Assembly (NCBI GenBank): GCA_032718565.1
Contig: JAVGVS010000008.1
Span: 5,080,327-5,144,326, forward strand
Direction: 5' to 3'
Source of the DNA: Distichodus sexfasciatus
Taxonomy: Eukaryota > Chordata > Actinopteri > Characiformes > Distichodontidae
DNA: 64,000 nucleotides
Part shown: piece by piece, positions 1 through 11,169 of the stretch
How positions within the stretch are numbered: position 1 is the first letter of the stretch
How the letters are laid out: the number at the start of each line of letters is the position of its first letter
Made by a program: the position numbers and the translations under genes
Notes under the pieces: generated by a model
What the model was told of the DNA's origin: nothing
The model's database searches: none
Seen by the model: only the letters and a program-made list of their open reading frames with translations

Positions 1-61
1 TTAGGAAATACAAGTTGCTGTAGGTAATAGTGTCTTCCGGATGCCATAAGTGTAAATTAAG

Positions 62-249
62 TGTGTGATTATTTGTCATTGTGCACAACACAGCCCACAG
101 TGAACCACAAGGAAATGTGACCTCTGCATTTGACCCATCTGTGAAGGAGCAGTGGGCCGGTCTGTGCTTGGGGACGGTACCAGTGGTACCTTTACCAATC
201 CGCAACCTTCCAATTACAGGGCTGAATCCCAGACGGTTATGCTACCATA
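62..249 (-). repeat. tRNA-derived SINE, family A (interrupted copy)
   Basis: Family A is a roughly 210-230 bp repeat with ten copies in this window. Read head to tail it has a tRNA-like head (A-box-like TGGCGTAACGG, B-box-like GGTTCGAATCC), a body with a run ending CTGCCCACTGCTCCTTCAC, and a constant 3' end CAATGACAAATAATCACTCAC. This copy is on the minus strand: the tail is at 62-80 and the head is cut near 249 by the L2 LINE. The missing head piece (ACTGCCCC) reappears at 3786-3793. The internal promoter boxes identify a Pol III type SINE; I do not recognise a published family name. Confidence 0.75.
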
Positions 250-272
250 TTCTTCTTCTTCTTCTTCTTCGT

Positions 273-303
<31 letters not shown>

Positions 304-471
304 TTGTTCATTTAAAGGCGCATTTCAAGGCACTCAAGGACACCTTACATACAAGCAAACAGATCATAAAATTGGAAGAAAATCAAAGTCAAAGAGAATA
401 AATGAAAAAAAAAACCAGCATATATAAGATCATAAAAATACAAAGCTAAATGAGTGCAGTCAGGGACAAGG

Positions 472-1083
472 TCAAGGAGAGTAGGCAAGTTTGAAGTGGT
501 GAGTTTTAAGATGAGATTTGAAGGCTGGGAGAGAATCAATGTTACAGATTTCTAGAGGAAGTGAGTTCCAGAGACGGGGGGCAGCGTAACTAAAGGATAT
601 AAATCCCATGGTGGACAAATGAGCGGAAGATGTAACGAGTAAGTTGGATGAGGAAGATCTGAGAATAGGAGAGGGTGTATAGATGTGTAAAAGGTCAGAG
701 AGGTATGGGGGAGCCAGGTTATGAAGAGCTTTGAATATTAAAAGCAGGATTTTAAAATACACTCTATATTTAACAGGAAGCCAATGAAGATTGAGAAGGA
801 CCAGAGTGAGATGATCAGTGGAGGTTGTTCTGGTTATAACACAGGCAGCGGAGTTCTGTGTTAACTGAAGCTTATGCAGGAGCTTGTGAGGGAGACCGGC
901 TGAAATAGAATTGCAGTAGTCAATACGGGATGTTACCAGAGCATGTACAAGAGTAGCAGTACTATTGGGTGTGAGTAACGAGGGACGAAGACGATATATG
1001 TGGTGAAGGTTGAAATAAGAGGACCGGGCAATGTTATTAATGTGTGCTTTGAAGGACACAGTACTGCCAAGGATAACACCCAA
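472..1083 (-). pseudogene. L2 LINE C-terminal region, partial
   Basis: The frame begins with a run typical of the post-RT region of fish L2/CR1 proteins: LGV(I)LGSTVSFKAHIN, then LVTSRIDYCNS, LHWLPVKYRVYFKILLL and a terminal PRLWNSLPLEI...FKSHLKTHHFKLAYS. It would follow the RT core in the same polyprotein but is separated from it by stops at about 1084-1213. The frame ends just before the AT-rich 3' UTR and the (AAG)n tail. Confidence 0.85.
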
Positions 1084-1213
1084 ACTCCTAACCTAAGGAG
1101 AAGGAGAAACTATGGAACTGTCAATTGTCAGGGGAAAACTATCAACTTCAACAAGAGTAGATTTTGTACCCACAAGGAGCATCTCTGCTTCATCACTATT
1201 TAGTTTAAGAAAA

Positions 1214-1735
1214 TTAAAGGAAACTAAGTTTTGATTTCAAGAAGGCAATTGGAAAGGACTGAGAGGGAAGGACAGAGTCAGGCTTGGTAGATAGATATAG
1301 CTGAATGTCGTCAGCGTAGCAATGAAAATGTACACCACATTTTCTAAAAATATTACCAAGGGGTAGAAGATAGATAATAAATAGAAGAGGGCCCAAGACA
1401 GAACCCTGAGGGACACCACTTATGACTAGAGAGGACTGTGATTTAAATTTTTTGAGTTGAACAAACTGAGTGCAGCCTGAAAGGTATGAAGCAAACCAGG
1501 AGTGTGGAATGTCACTGATACCAGTAGAAGTTAAGCGTTCTAACAGAATGCAATGAGAGACAGTATCAAAGGCTGCATTTAGATCAAGTGAAACCAGTAT
1601 TGTTAATAAGCCAGAGTCAGCAGCCATCAGCAAGTCATTGGTTATTTTGATCAAGGCTGCCTCTGTATTATAGAAAGGACGAAAACCAGACTGAAACTGC
1701 TCAAAGAAATTATTATCAGAAAGATAACAATGCAA
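1214..1735 (-). pseudogene. L2 LINE reverse transcriptase core, partial
   Basis: The 173-residue minus-strand frame carries ordered RT motifs: SGFRP at about residues 16-20, the motif A region LDLNAAFDTVSH (residues 50-61, with the catalytic-type D), GVPQGSVLGPLLF (107-119) and FHCYADD (137-143, nucleotides about 1327-1307). The two adjacent Asp of YADD bind the catalytic metals in this family. The palm is conserved, but the frame is broken both upstream (1916-2334) and downstream, so the protein is dead. Confidence 0.85.
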
Positions 1736-2421
1736 CTGTGCAGCAACTTTTTTTTTTGAGTATTTTGGATAAAAATGGTATATTTGAAATTGGTCAAATA
1801 TTATTGAGATTGTTAGGGTCAGTACCGGAATTCGTTTGAACTGGAGTTACAGCAGCTGTTTTGAGAGATGGAGGAACATGACCAAATGTAAGAGAAGAAT
1901 GTATGGTACAAGTTATTAAAGAAGAGAGAGAAGACGGACATCTTTAACCAGATACATAGGGAGTGGATCTAGATGGCAGGTAGAAGATTTGACTTTTTGG
2001 ATAAAATCAGTAATTTCAGACACAGTTGGAAGTTTAAAGAGAGAAAAGGAATTCAGGCAGGGCTTTGAGGAAGCTAAATATGGAAAGTTATATAACGTGT
2101 TTGTTGATGTGTTCAAATGCTGGTGAATATCATTAATCTTTGCATTATAAAAAAAAACCCCATGAAAGTAGTGTATTGTTTGGACGAATAAAACTGGGGT
2201 GGAAGGGCTGCAGGTGGCTGGATAATATTATTTACAGTGGCATAGAGGGCTCTAGTATTCCCATCACTTATCTTAAATAGTTTTTCAAAATAAGCAGATT
2301 TGGCCGTATGAACAAGCATGTGATCATAATACATTTTTTAATGATTAGCAAAGCCAGTTTTTGCAGATAGATGTTCCAGACTACATCCTTTAGTTTTAAG
2401 GCGACGCAGCTCAGGAGTGTA

Positions 2422-3323
2422 TCAAGGGGCAGGGTGGATAAAAGAAACAGTCCGAGATTTAAGAGGAGCAAGAATTTCCAAGAGGCTATGTAATCCATCG
2501 TTATATTGGGAAACCAGTTCATCAGTAATGGGGAGGTTTTCAGTAAAAGTAAGATTGTTAATTCCATTACACAGGGTAGGTAAGTCGATATTTTTCAGGT
2601 TACGGAATGAAATTGTGCGACATGGCTTAGATCTTGATAATGTTATATTGGCATGGAAGGATATTAATTCATGGTCAGAAATGAGCAGATCAGATGCAGT
2701 ACAATTGAGAGGGGTAACACCAGCACAACAAATGAGATGAAGTACATGACCTTTAGAATGTGTGGGAAAGTCAACATACTGCTGTAGCCCAACACTGTCA
2801 AGGCAGGATGTATCCACCGCAAGAAAATTGGTAACATTATCCATATGCATATTAAAATCTCCCAACAGCACAAAATTAGGGGACAAAGCACAGATCGAAG
2901 TTAAAATTAGAAAATTGATTTAAGAAATTCTTATTGGGTTTAGGTGGTCGATAGACAGTGGCTAGTACAAGAGGATTGGGCCCACTGACTTGTAGGGCAG
3001 TGGACTCAAATGAAGAGCATACAGGCACAGCCACAGTTTTCATTGTGAAGTATCGCGAGACCACCCCCTCTGCCAGAGGTGCGAGGGTAAAAAATGTATA
3101 CAGACCCTTCTGGCACAGCCTGATTCAGCTGGGAAAAGTCACTGGTCTGCTGCCAGCTTTCCACCAAGCACAGGAAATCGTACTTACGATCATCCAGAAG
3201 ATCATAGACTAATCGACCCTTATTTGTAAGCGATCGGATGTTGAATAATCTAATGGTGATGTTCTTTATGCCTGGCCTGACATAAGCCATTCTAGCCACC
3301 TTAGCTAGAACGCTGTGGTCCAC
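2422..3323 (-). pseudogene. L2 LINE endonuclease domain (AP-like), frameshifted
   Basis: Three open segments (3323-3006, 3064-2876, 2886-2422) together read as an apurinic-type endonuclease, the nicking enzyme that starts target-primed reverse transcription. Visible landmarks are an N-terminal NIRSLTNKG, a catalytic-type LLGDFNMH near 2860, and a C-terminal SDH (LLISDHELISFH) near 2680. The frame changes between segments, so no intact product is possible. The upstream open stretch 3397-3795 has no recognisable domain and is probably element 5' sequence plus flank. Confidence 0.75.
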
Positions 3324-3839
3324 AGCCCGGCAGGGCCTCCTGAAGCACAGCTTGGCAGAGAACCAGAAGGATCTGATAGGCTTTGAGTCATTAAAATTAA
3401 AGTTTCGGCGGGACCCACAGTGGATGTATCTCCGATAGCAGTGTCGAATTATGTCCAGGTATCAGTACAGTTCCGGAGGTGGCTCCGTGGAGTGGAATCG
3501 GAATTTGAAAAGTTCCGGGTATTGGAGTAGTGGAGTCATGGGATGGAAAATTTAAGAGAGAATAATTCAGATAAAAGTAATCCGGCATTATTACTGGCGA
3601 GGAGAATAAGGTCCGAATACATCCGGAATACAGGCAGTGGAGAGAGAGAGGAGAATGAAGCAGCCAGGTATGTCCAGCATCAGTTGTGGAAAGTAGGTAA
3701 AATAAGTTAATACAGATAAAAACCCAATGAGCAGTGGCAGCCATTCGCACCAGTGTTCGCTCACCTGGAACCATATACCATAATAACTGCCCCATAATAA
3801 ATGTAAATAAATGTAGTGCAAATTTACAGCATATCAGTT

Positions 3840-3932
3840 TAAAATATTAGTCATATCAGTCATCTTGATTGGCAATAATTAGTGTCTGTATCGGCCCTGA
3901 CAAAAACATATCGGTTGACCCCTAATAATCCC
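3840..3932 (-). mobile_element. hAT-like element end fragment
   Basis: Read on the minus strand, the stretch starts TTAGGGGTCAACCGATAT and continues TCAGGGCCGATAC. This resembles the terminal region of fish hAT elements that end in a TAGRGGTC-type inverted repeat followed by CCGATATCGG-like words. No partner end was found, so it is a solo fragment. Assigned by resemblance only. Confidence 0.4.
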
Positions 3933-4700
3933 ACAGATCCACAGTGTTTGTCCACAGTCTTCTGCCATACTTTTATCTCTCTATCCCTGTCCTAGGTCCA
4001 CTACCGTGCCAGGGTCACTGCTGTGCTGAAAATGACAAGCCAGATCAGTTGGGGTCCTGTGGTCAGATACTGCCTGGCAGTGAATAGAGTAGAATGTGTG
4101 TGACAACAGATGGGTTACAGTCTGTAATTGTACACATGAAAAGAAAATAGACATAGGGCAGGTTTTACAACACCATCAGCTTTGGACTGCTGACATCTCA
4201 GGTGACAATTCATGGGAAGTCCCAAAATACCATCAACCCAGGATTCAAGTCTGTATCTGTGTTTTCGTTGTGCACCATGTTTTCAGATTTGAAGAGCCCA
4301 CTTCAGCTCCTATGTCTTTCTGTATTTCTCTGACATTATGGGATTGAAAAGCCACCATCAGATTTGGCCTGAACGCTTCAGCTTTTCACACTGGTGTAAT
4401 GTTTTGGCACCTTATCTCCCTCAGCATCATTTAGGGTAGAATTATTTGATTTCAGATGCAGAAAAACACTACTCCTCAAATTGAATATTACTATAACAAC
4501 ATGTCCTGTGACACCTTCAGTCGCCCTCCCACAACGCATCTGTGCGCTCAGCCTCAGAAAAACAAGTCTGGAGGCTGAGCTGAAGTGTTTTAGTTTGTAG
4601 GACTTATGTTTATTGCACTGTTTGGGTCAGTCCCAAGAGAGGCCTAAAAAACACTTCCCATCCACACACCCTTTGCTCCGGGAAGGGAGGGGAGAGAGAA
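3933..4700. other. Unannotated stretch, possible old dispersed repeat at 3990-4160
   Basis: The words CACTACCGTGCCAGGGTCAC, GGTCCTGTGGTCAGA and CAACAGATGGGTTACAGTCT at 3997-4118 resemble an interspersed repeat I have seen in fish sequence but cannot name. The rest is AT/GC-balanced with no coding signal in either strand. Confidence 0.3.
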
Positions 4701-4712
4701 AGTGAGGAAGCA

Positions 4713-4714
<2 letters not shown>

Positions 4715-4747
<33 letters not shown>

Positions 4748-4898
4748 GAGAGGTTTTCAGAAGCCTCAAAGGACTCACTATAGTGTGGCTGTATCTGTGT
4801 TTGTGTGGGTGTGTATACTGTATATCTGTGTGTTCAGGTTAGAAAACCATTAAAACTGACATTACAGGCTCCAACACGCACACACACACACACACATA
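4715..4898. repeat. Microsatellites (GA)n and (CA)n
   Basis: (GA)n runs over about 4715-4753. A TG-rich stretch follows at 4793-4835 and (CA)n at about 4874-4896. They are simple sequence with no coding content. Confidence 0.9.
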
Positions 4899-6335
4899 TT
4901 GTGAGCTTGCACATGGGCTATGTCTGGAGCCCTGTACTGCCACACTTAATAGTATGGTAAGACTATCATACTGTTCTATACGGTAGTATGCATCTTAGGA
5001 AAGAGTCGGGGCTGTAGCTTAAAAGATCTCTACTTACTAGGTAGTGCAAAAGGAGTGTCATACAGACCCTATTTGACTTGGTTCACTACATAGAGACTTT
5101 TTAAAAAAATCTTGTGCACTACGCTCGAAATGCCCCACCCTTGTTCCACTCTGCTTTCATGCTCGCTTGGCTTGACGCTGTTAGAAATGTCAGAGTAATA
5201 GCTCTATTTTTGTGCCAAAATTCTGAACACGCAGTGGAATTTTGGCGAGCGAAATATCTTGGCTTCACGCGCTCAACTCTGACTCGACTCTGCCTTCCTC
5301 ATTTATCGGCATCGGCGTCGGTATTGCCCAATAATTACTTCATCGTGCATCACTATATAATTCAATACTGTATAATATATGTAATGAAGCAAATTCTATT
5401 ATTTCTCATTTTAAAAAATCAAAAAGAGTATGTTTATTCTTGCTTAGAGTAATAGTAGAGTTCACCTTACGGAAAAGCTTAGAATATTCTTAATATTATA
5501 GTATATTCTTATAATGTAGGTAGTGTCACTTTCCGTACATATGTAACATATTTACGACATCTGGACCTCTTAAAAACACAAAGTTTGGGTGTGAGAAAGA
5601 GAGAGAAAACATAAATACACTGTTTGTGCTTTAAATGATTCACAAAATTGTGAAATTGTGTCAGTGTTAGAAGGGTAGATGAAAAAGAGAGAAAGGAAGA
5701 AAGAGATAAGAGGGAGTGAAAGTAAAAAGTTCAGGAACATGAAGCAGACTGTTTCTGCAGTGTCTCTCATGCTTTAGCTTGAGGATTGGTGTACACACAC
5801 ACACACACACGCACACACACTTTGTCAGTTCGACACGAATCCTTTTGATCCGTGCGCACGCTGCTACCGCACGACCCCCCCAACCCCCGCCCGATGCTCC
5901 CGCCCTGCCACGCTGATCCTTCCATCAGCAGGTTGCAGGAGAGCGAGAAATGAGGAATGAAAATACTCTTTGACACACATGGAGAGAAGAGGAGAGAGAG
6001 AGAGTCAAGCATGCTGGTGGTGTCTGTCCGTGGTGTCTTTCTTTCTGTCGGTCTTTGTCTGTCGATCTCCCTGCCTGTCTGTCCTGCCGTAATTGGCTGC
6101 TGCCTTGTTTGTGATGTAATATGGCAGTAAAAGTCTTGCCTGCCGGAGCTGTGATCCTCCTCATTCAGTGTGTTGCAGCCCCGACTCACTATTGCAACCC
6201 CAACCCAGACACACATCGCAAATCGTTTGACTCTAATACAAAAAAATCTTCTCAAATGCACAAAAATATGAAAAGAACTTTATTTTTCTCACGTTATATT
6301 CTCACAAATACCTGGAACCCTTCCCTGTTACTGTA
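4899..6335. other. Intergenic stretch with (CA)n at 5793-5820
   Basis: There is no supported gene here. TTTATCGGCATCGGCGTCGG at 5300-5319, followed by ATCGTGCATCAC, looks like the end of a decayed hAT element. The pure (CA)n at 5793-5820 produces the spurious cysteine/valine-rich frames. 5830-5930 is GC-rich and 5990-6120 is pyrimidine-rich. Confidence 0.5.
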
Positions 6336-6582
6336 GTCGAATACCCCTAACCTTAACCTTAACCTCAGCGCCAAAAGCTAATCTTTTGATTCTGTTGTTT
6401 TTCAACTAAATGCTAGAACTTTTCTACAAAAACATTTTTATGAGAGCTAGTTCTACAAAATGCCCTCACAGAGCCACACTGATCTGATGAATTGTAAGTT
6501 TTTCTTATTTTTAGGAGACACTAAACTCCTAAACTATTTAAAAACCTTGCCAACACACACAGATGTCTTGCTGTCTTTGTTA
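6336..6582 (+). repeat. GTCCCC repeat, degenerate copy
   Basis: This matches the left-arm orientation of the repeat at 23036-23281: CCCTAACCTTAACCTTAACC, then AACCTCAG, an AAAAGC...TTTT run and CCTCACAGAGCCACA. A second partial match, TGTCCTCACAAAGCCACAAA, lies at 6860-6880 beyond a SINE insertion. The SINE (6583-6806) may therefore have split an older copy. The CCCTAA-like words belong to the repeat and are not telomeric. Confidence 0.6.
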
Positions 6583-6806
6583 GTGAGTGAGTGATTAATT
6601 TGTCATTGTCAACACACCACGACACAGCACATAGTGCACCACAACCAAATGTGTCCTCTGCATTTAACTCATCCGTGAAGGAGCAGTGGGCAGCTGACAT
6701 GGGCAGCACCCGGGGAGCAGTACTTGGGGACTGTACCTTGCTCATGAGTACCTCAGTGGTACCTTTGAATCCAGGACCGGTGACCTTGCGATTACAGAAG
6801 GTCAAT
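6583..6806 (-). repeat. tRNA-derived SINE, family A
   Basis: The minus-strand copy starts with the tail words GTGAGTGAGTGATTAATTTG and TCATTGTCAACACACCACGA and contains the diagnostic CTCATGAGTACCTCAGTGGT. The head is degenerate or missing beyond CCAGGACCGG at about 6771. Confidence 0.75.
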
Positions 6807-7146
6807 AAATATTGGAAATGTTCTTCTCAGGAGGGCTTATGAGGATTCCACACACAAAAATGTCCTCACAAAGCCACAAATAAATATATGAAGCACACAG
6901 CTCCCACACAAGACTATTCAACAGTGTCTTCCTACAAAAGAACACAGCCAAGTGGGTCGTTATATAATTCTGTTTCTGTTTTGTCCTATTTAAGAAGACT
7001 AGAAGTGTAAAAGCATTAGCACATGGATGGTTAATGAATGGCCAAATCAATAATACAATAAAACCTGGTATCACCTCTGAAATAGAAAATCTGTGAAACA
7101 TGAAACCATTGACTTCTTGTGTTCTTAAAGAAATCCTTGTGAGATG

Positions 7147-7478
7147 CATTCATTCATTCATTAAAGGAACTGCTGAATCCTTCTCGGAGTCGCGGGGACT
7201 GGAGCCCATCCTGGGAACTACGGGTGCAAGGCGGGGACCAACCCTGAGCAGGCGCAACACACCCCAGGTCACACATTCACACATTCATCAGTTTAGTCAC
7301 CAGTTAATCTATATTGCATGCTTTTTGGACTGTGGGAGGAAACCGGAGAAAACCCACACAAACATGGGGAGAGCATGCAAACTCCACCAAGAAAGCCCCT
7401 ACGGCCGACCCGGGGATGAACCCAGGACCTTCTCGCTGTCAGGCGGCAGCACTAACCACTGTGCCACCGTGCCGCCTC
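7147..7478 (-). repeat. V-SINE (HE1/DANA-like), near full length
   Basis: Read from 7478 leftwards, a tRNA-like head (CGGCACGGTGGCACAGTGG, then a B-box near GGTTCATCCCCGGG) is followed by the conserved central core seen across vertebrate V-SINEs (GTGTGGGTTTTCTCCGG, CTCCCACAGTCCAAAAAGCA). The tail is (GAAT)n, at 7147-7161. It is the longest intact copy here and serves as a reference for the others. Confidence 0.85.
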
Positions 7479-8617
7479 CGTGTGAGGTTATGCAGTGAGA
7501 TTATTATTAAAGCAAGACTTTTCGAGACGGTGCGTGTGGACGTCAGCCAAGGAATTAGGCGAGTGGCAATGTAGCAGCATTTGTAGATATATGTTCAGAT
7601 TTTAGCTAATATTTACAAGGAAAGGCTTACAAAAGCTTTTTAATAATGCTTACGTTTGAGCACTGGTTTAACTTCATCATGCAATGTTTTCATTTGTGAA
7701 CAGCTAAAGAAATGCCAAAGTTTGATTTTTAAAGCAAGCTTTCATATCACCATGGTATTGTGTCATGAAGCTTCAATTATTAATAGTTTTGGGACTGAAG
7801 GTATTTGTTTGTACCAATACAGAATAAAACATGGGAACAAACAGGCTCGGTTTGTTAACTCACGATACATATCAACAAACTGCGCTTCACCCAGGACGGT
7901 ATTGTTATTCCAAGGTTAAAAAATATATTAACATCAGAGTTCATTTCACATGTTGTGATACTACATGAACGTAGCTTAACACTCAGCTTTTCACTTCAGA
8001 GTTTTTTTCCGACTCTGGCTGGAAGTCGGCATTTAAAACGCCACCTCATTTCCATGTGGCGCTGTGCAAATTACGGAAGCAGCATTTGGCCCCGTGGCAA
8101 CAAAAAAAGAGAGAGAGAGAGACCAGCCATCGACATCTTCTCTCGGCTGCATCTCATTGAGTTGAGGGCCGTTTAAACGGGGAGGCTCCCCTGCATCTAA
8201 ATCCAGGTCCCCGCTCCCCTCTCCGTCCGCCAGGGCTTGTTTAGCAGCAGGTGGTCTGTCCGGCTCAGCTCTCAGAGCTGTTGGTTTAATCATGTGATGG
8301 GAGAGAGAGGCCGGGAGGCCGGTGCTGCGGCCGTATACACAACACGTAGCCTGAGCACCCGGGTCCATCCAGAGCATTGGGAAATTGGATAATTGGTTGG
8401 AATGGCTAGGTGGATAGCATTTTTGATCGGATGCTACGAGGCTTTGATCTGAGGCCTGGCGAGTCCGTTCTGCCGACTTCAGAGTTGGGCTGAGATGACG
8501 GCCGCCTTGCATAATCGGCACCTGGGTTTATCAGAGGTAGCTTTTTACTTGCTTCTTAAGTTGTCTCTCATGTCCCTGAAAATAACTCTTTAGCCCCTCA
8601 AAAAATAACAATTCAAC
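7479..8617. other. Unannotated stretch, GC-rich from 8150
   Basis: No gene is supported. The 162-aa minus-strand frame at 8033-8521 has no recognisable domain and no splice context. 8150-8520 is GC-rich and free of repeats apart from a short (GA)n at 8107-8122, so it is a possible conserved non-coding block. Confidence 0.35.
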
Positions 8618-8821
8618 AGCCCAGCGTGGTAGCAGAAAGTAATCCTTTATTGATGATCAATTGAGACCCCCAAATAGACTCCGCCCCCCCATGACCCCCT
8701 ACCCCAGTTGGGATCCAGCAGTTTGGATAATGAATGAATGACTAAATGAATGAATTCAGAAGCCCAGCGTGGTAGCAGGAAGTAATCCTTTATTGACGAT
8801 CAGTGGAACCCCCCGAAATAG
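8618..8821 (+). repeat. 60-bp direct repeat flanking a V-SINE tail fragment
   Basis: AGCCCAGCGTGGTAGCAG followed by AAGTAATCCTTTATTGA occurs at about 8619-8676 and again at 8761-8821, 143 bp apart. Between them, 8695-8752 is a V-SINE tail ending GTTTGGATAATGAATGAATG. The repeats are far longer than a retroposon target duplication, so a segmental duplication or an unknown element is more likely. Confidence 0.6.
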
Positions 8822-10180
8822 AAAGAGTTGTCCTGAGACCACCCGACTTACAATCTCCTAATATCTCACTTTATTTTGACAAAACCTTTCTCTTACCGTG
8901 GGCAATCATTTTAATTGTCCCTGTTAATTTCTATCTTCTGTCTTACTCATTTTTTCCTCAACACCAATGCAATTAGCCAGACACCCTCCATGCATACCTT
9001 TGTCCAAATTCTGCTGCTATAATTAACATTTCTAGTTACTCTGGGCTTTTTTGTTCCACTTCTGAAATCACTTTTGCCGATTCGCCAAGTCTTTTTTACT
9101 CCCATCGCAAATCATTTAACACACTTCTGACCCCCCCAAATCCCAGTCTTCAGCACACCATTATAAATCAGTCCAGACAATCCCGCCAAAGACCAAAAAG
9201 GTTTCCCTACAGCCCCTTATCAGTTCATCCCAGGAAAAAGTCTTAAAAAACGGATTGCACACGTCCTCCTTGCTCCCGCTTACGACAGACGCTGTTGGTC
9301 CGGGAGGAAAGGGGTGGGGTTGGGTTGGGTGTTGGGGGATGTTGCGCAGAATGCTAACACGCTCTCCAGCCCCACCGTCCCATTACATGATTAAACCAAA
9401 TGATTTTCGAGCAGCCGCGGTGGCCGTGTCCGAGGCTTGTTTGGTGGACCTGGGTCATGCTCGCTGCCTCTGGACGGCTATATGGCTTAGCTGTGCTGGG
9501 GTCAGTTGGCTATGTTTAATGAGGTCAGGGGGATTACATGGCAGGAGCAGGTGGGACAGGTTAACCTGTGTGAACGAGCATGAGACTGAGCCCAGTTGGC
9601 TTAATGAAGACTGGCCACTGGCCTAAGTGTCCTGGCTCAGGTTTCAGGCCTCAATCTGGCTTTGGTTTGGCCTGGTGGTCTGGGGGTCTCGCACCTCTCT
9701 GTCTTTCTCTCTCCCTCTCTGTCAAGCTGGCTGACTTTTGTCTCTCCACAGGATGTAGAGGTTAGTATGTGTCAGACGTATAATAGCTTGAAATTTGAAG
9801 CCATTTTTTGTAATAGATGGTGTGTATTAGGTCAGAATCTATTACACACATTGTAGGATTTTAAAGTAAATGCCATGTGGAGAGGACTATATTTTCCACA
9901 CTCCCCCACATACCACTCATGCCAGTCATAATAAAGCGACAGATGCGTAACAGGATAAACGCTGAAAATCTTAATAAATGGCTGTATTAGAATGCTGGTT
10001 GTTGTGGTTAGATATAAGCTAAAATATGAGTTTAGCCTGTAATAAAGGGGAAGAATTGACAGAACTGTAGCGTTTTAGCGAGAAATTGCACTCATGTACA
10101 TGCTCACAAACAGCAAATTATTTGAGTTATTCAAATAATTGTTTCAGCGCTAGAAATAGAAAAGCCAAAGAACCTACTGG
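8822..10180. other. Unannotated stretch, possible conserved non-coding DNA
   Basis: No repeats are recognised in 8880-9650. Homeodomain-like words such as ATTTTAATTGTCCC and TATAATTAACATT occur around 8910-9030. The 123-aa frame at 9255-9626 shows no domain. A short pyrimidine tract lies at 9700-9725. Confidence 0.35.
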
Positions 10181-10331
10181 ATGTACCGAAATCGTACCGA
10201 TACCTTGGCCCAAGAACCACGATACATACCGAACACTGCACCGTTGTATCCCTATTACATACCACTGTCCATTTAATATACAGAAACTGTACCATTACCG
10301 TGGCCCACACTGTACCATTGCATCCCTAATA
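10181..10331. mobile_element. hAT-like remnant
   Basis: Repeated phrases such as CGATACATACCGAACACTGC and ACCGTTGTATCCCTA, then ACCATTGCATCCCTAA, resemble the right end of fish hAT elements whose termini read TTAGGGATGCA on the other strand. The Tc1/mariner derivative begins directly after it, suggesting that an older element was hit. Confidence 0.45.
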
Positions 10332-10333
10332 TA

Positions 10334-10887
10334 CAGTACTGTGCAAAAGTTTTAGGCAGGTGTGAAAAAATGCTGTAAACAAAGAAACCTCAGTCTGCTT
10401 TGAAATCTTTGTCTGGGAGAGACCTTGCTGATGCAGTATAACTACCTTGTGTCTTGTTGCTGTGCTCAATCTTGCCATGACATGAAACTGTCTTCCACAA
10501 CCTCACCTTGGTAGCAGAGTTTGGCTGTTCCTCACTCAGTTTTAAGCCTCCTACACAGCTGTTTCTGTGTCAGTTAATGACTGTGTTTCAACCTATGTGT
10601 GACATTGATGATCATTAGCACCTGTTTGGTATAATTGGTTGATCATACACCTGACTATAATCCTACAAAATCCCTGACTTTGTGCAAGCGTACCTATAAG
10701 AATTGATGCTGGTTTGAAGGCAAAAGGTAGTAACACCAAATATTGATTTGATTTAGATTTTTCTTTTGTTCGCTCACTTTGCATTTTGTAAATTGATAAA
10801 AAATAAACAATCATTATTTATATTTCTCAAAGCATTCTTTGTTTACAACATTTTTTAACACCTGCCTAAAACTTTTGCACAGTACTG
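10334..10887. mobile_element. Tc1/mariner-type non-autonomous element with long TIRs
   Basis: The ends are inverted copies of about 50 bp: CAGTACTGTGCAAAAGTTTT at 10334 onward and its reverse complement ending at 10887. The two arms differ by only a few bases through TGTAAACAAAGAA. TA dinucleotides flank it at 10332-10333 and, two bases out, at 10890-10891. The 554-bp interior has no transposase frame, so this is a deletion derivative (MITE-like). The TIR wording matches a common fish Tc1/mariner repeat. Confidence 0.85.
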
Positions 10888-10901
10888 TGTATATAAGTAT
10901 A

Positions 10902-10990
10902 TGTGTAAAGACGTGGTTGGATGAGTTTGGTGAGAAAGAACTTAACTGGACTGCGCAGAACTCTGATCTCAACCCCATTGAATATAATCT
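10902..10990 (+). pseudogene. Tc1-like transposase C-terminal fragment
   Basis: The plus-strand frame reads WLDEFGEKELNWTAQNSDLNPIEY. The S-D-L-N-P-I-E run is the region around the third catalytic acidic residue (the E of DD34E) in Tc1 transposases. Only about 30 residues remain before the frame degenerates into AT-rich sequence. It abuts the 10334-10887 element but reads outside its TIR, so it is a separate insertion or a flank relic. Confidence 0.6.
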
Positions 10991-11169
10991 ATATAATATG
11001 AATAGTAACTGTGTATGTGTGTATATAATGTGGATATTATATTATATATCTTATTCAATAACTATATATGGTAAAGTGTGCTTTTGTGGCATAATGGACG
11101 TAAAAGCACAGAAGTCCTGAACAGCAGGTTGGTGACAGACAGGAAGAGTTGTAATAACATGAGTCAGTC

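Larger units (their letters stand above)
250..3775 (-). mobile_element. L2-clade non-LTR retrotransposon (LINE), broken
   Basis: This is a decayed but nearly full-length LINE of about 3.5 kb. On the minus strand it runs from an endonuclease domain (about 3323-2422) through a linker (2334-1916) and reverse transcriptase (1735-1214) to a C-terminal region (1083-472), with several frameshifts and stops. The 3' end falls in an (AAG)n tail, seen as (TTC)n at 250-302 on the plus strand. TACCATA occurs at 243-249 and 3776-3782 and is a likely target-site duplication. The motif wording (GVPQGSVLGP, FHCYADD) fits the L2/CR1 group common in fish. It is not autonomous. Confidence 0.85.

Noticed and set aside
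8033..8521. 162-aa minus-strand frame
   Set aside because: It has no recognisable domain, no flanking splice signals worth trusting and GC-biased composition. Chance openness is likely.
9255..9626. 123-aa plus-strand frame
   Set aside because: It has no domain, and the tryptophan- and glycine-rich start comes from GGGTTGGG repeats.
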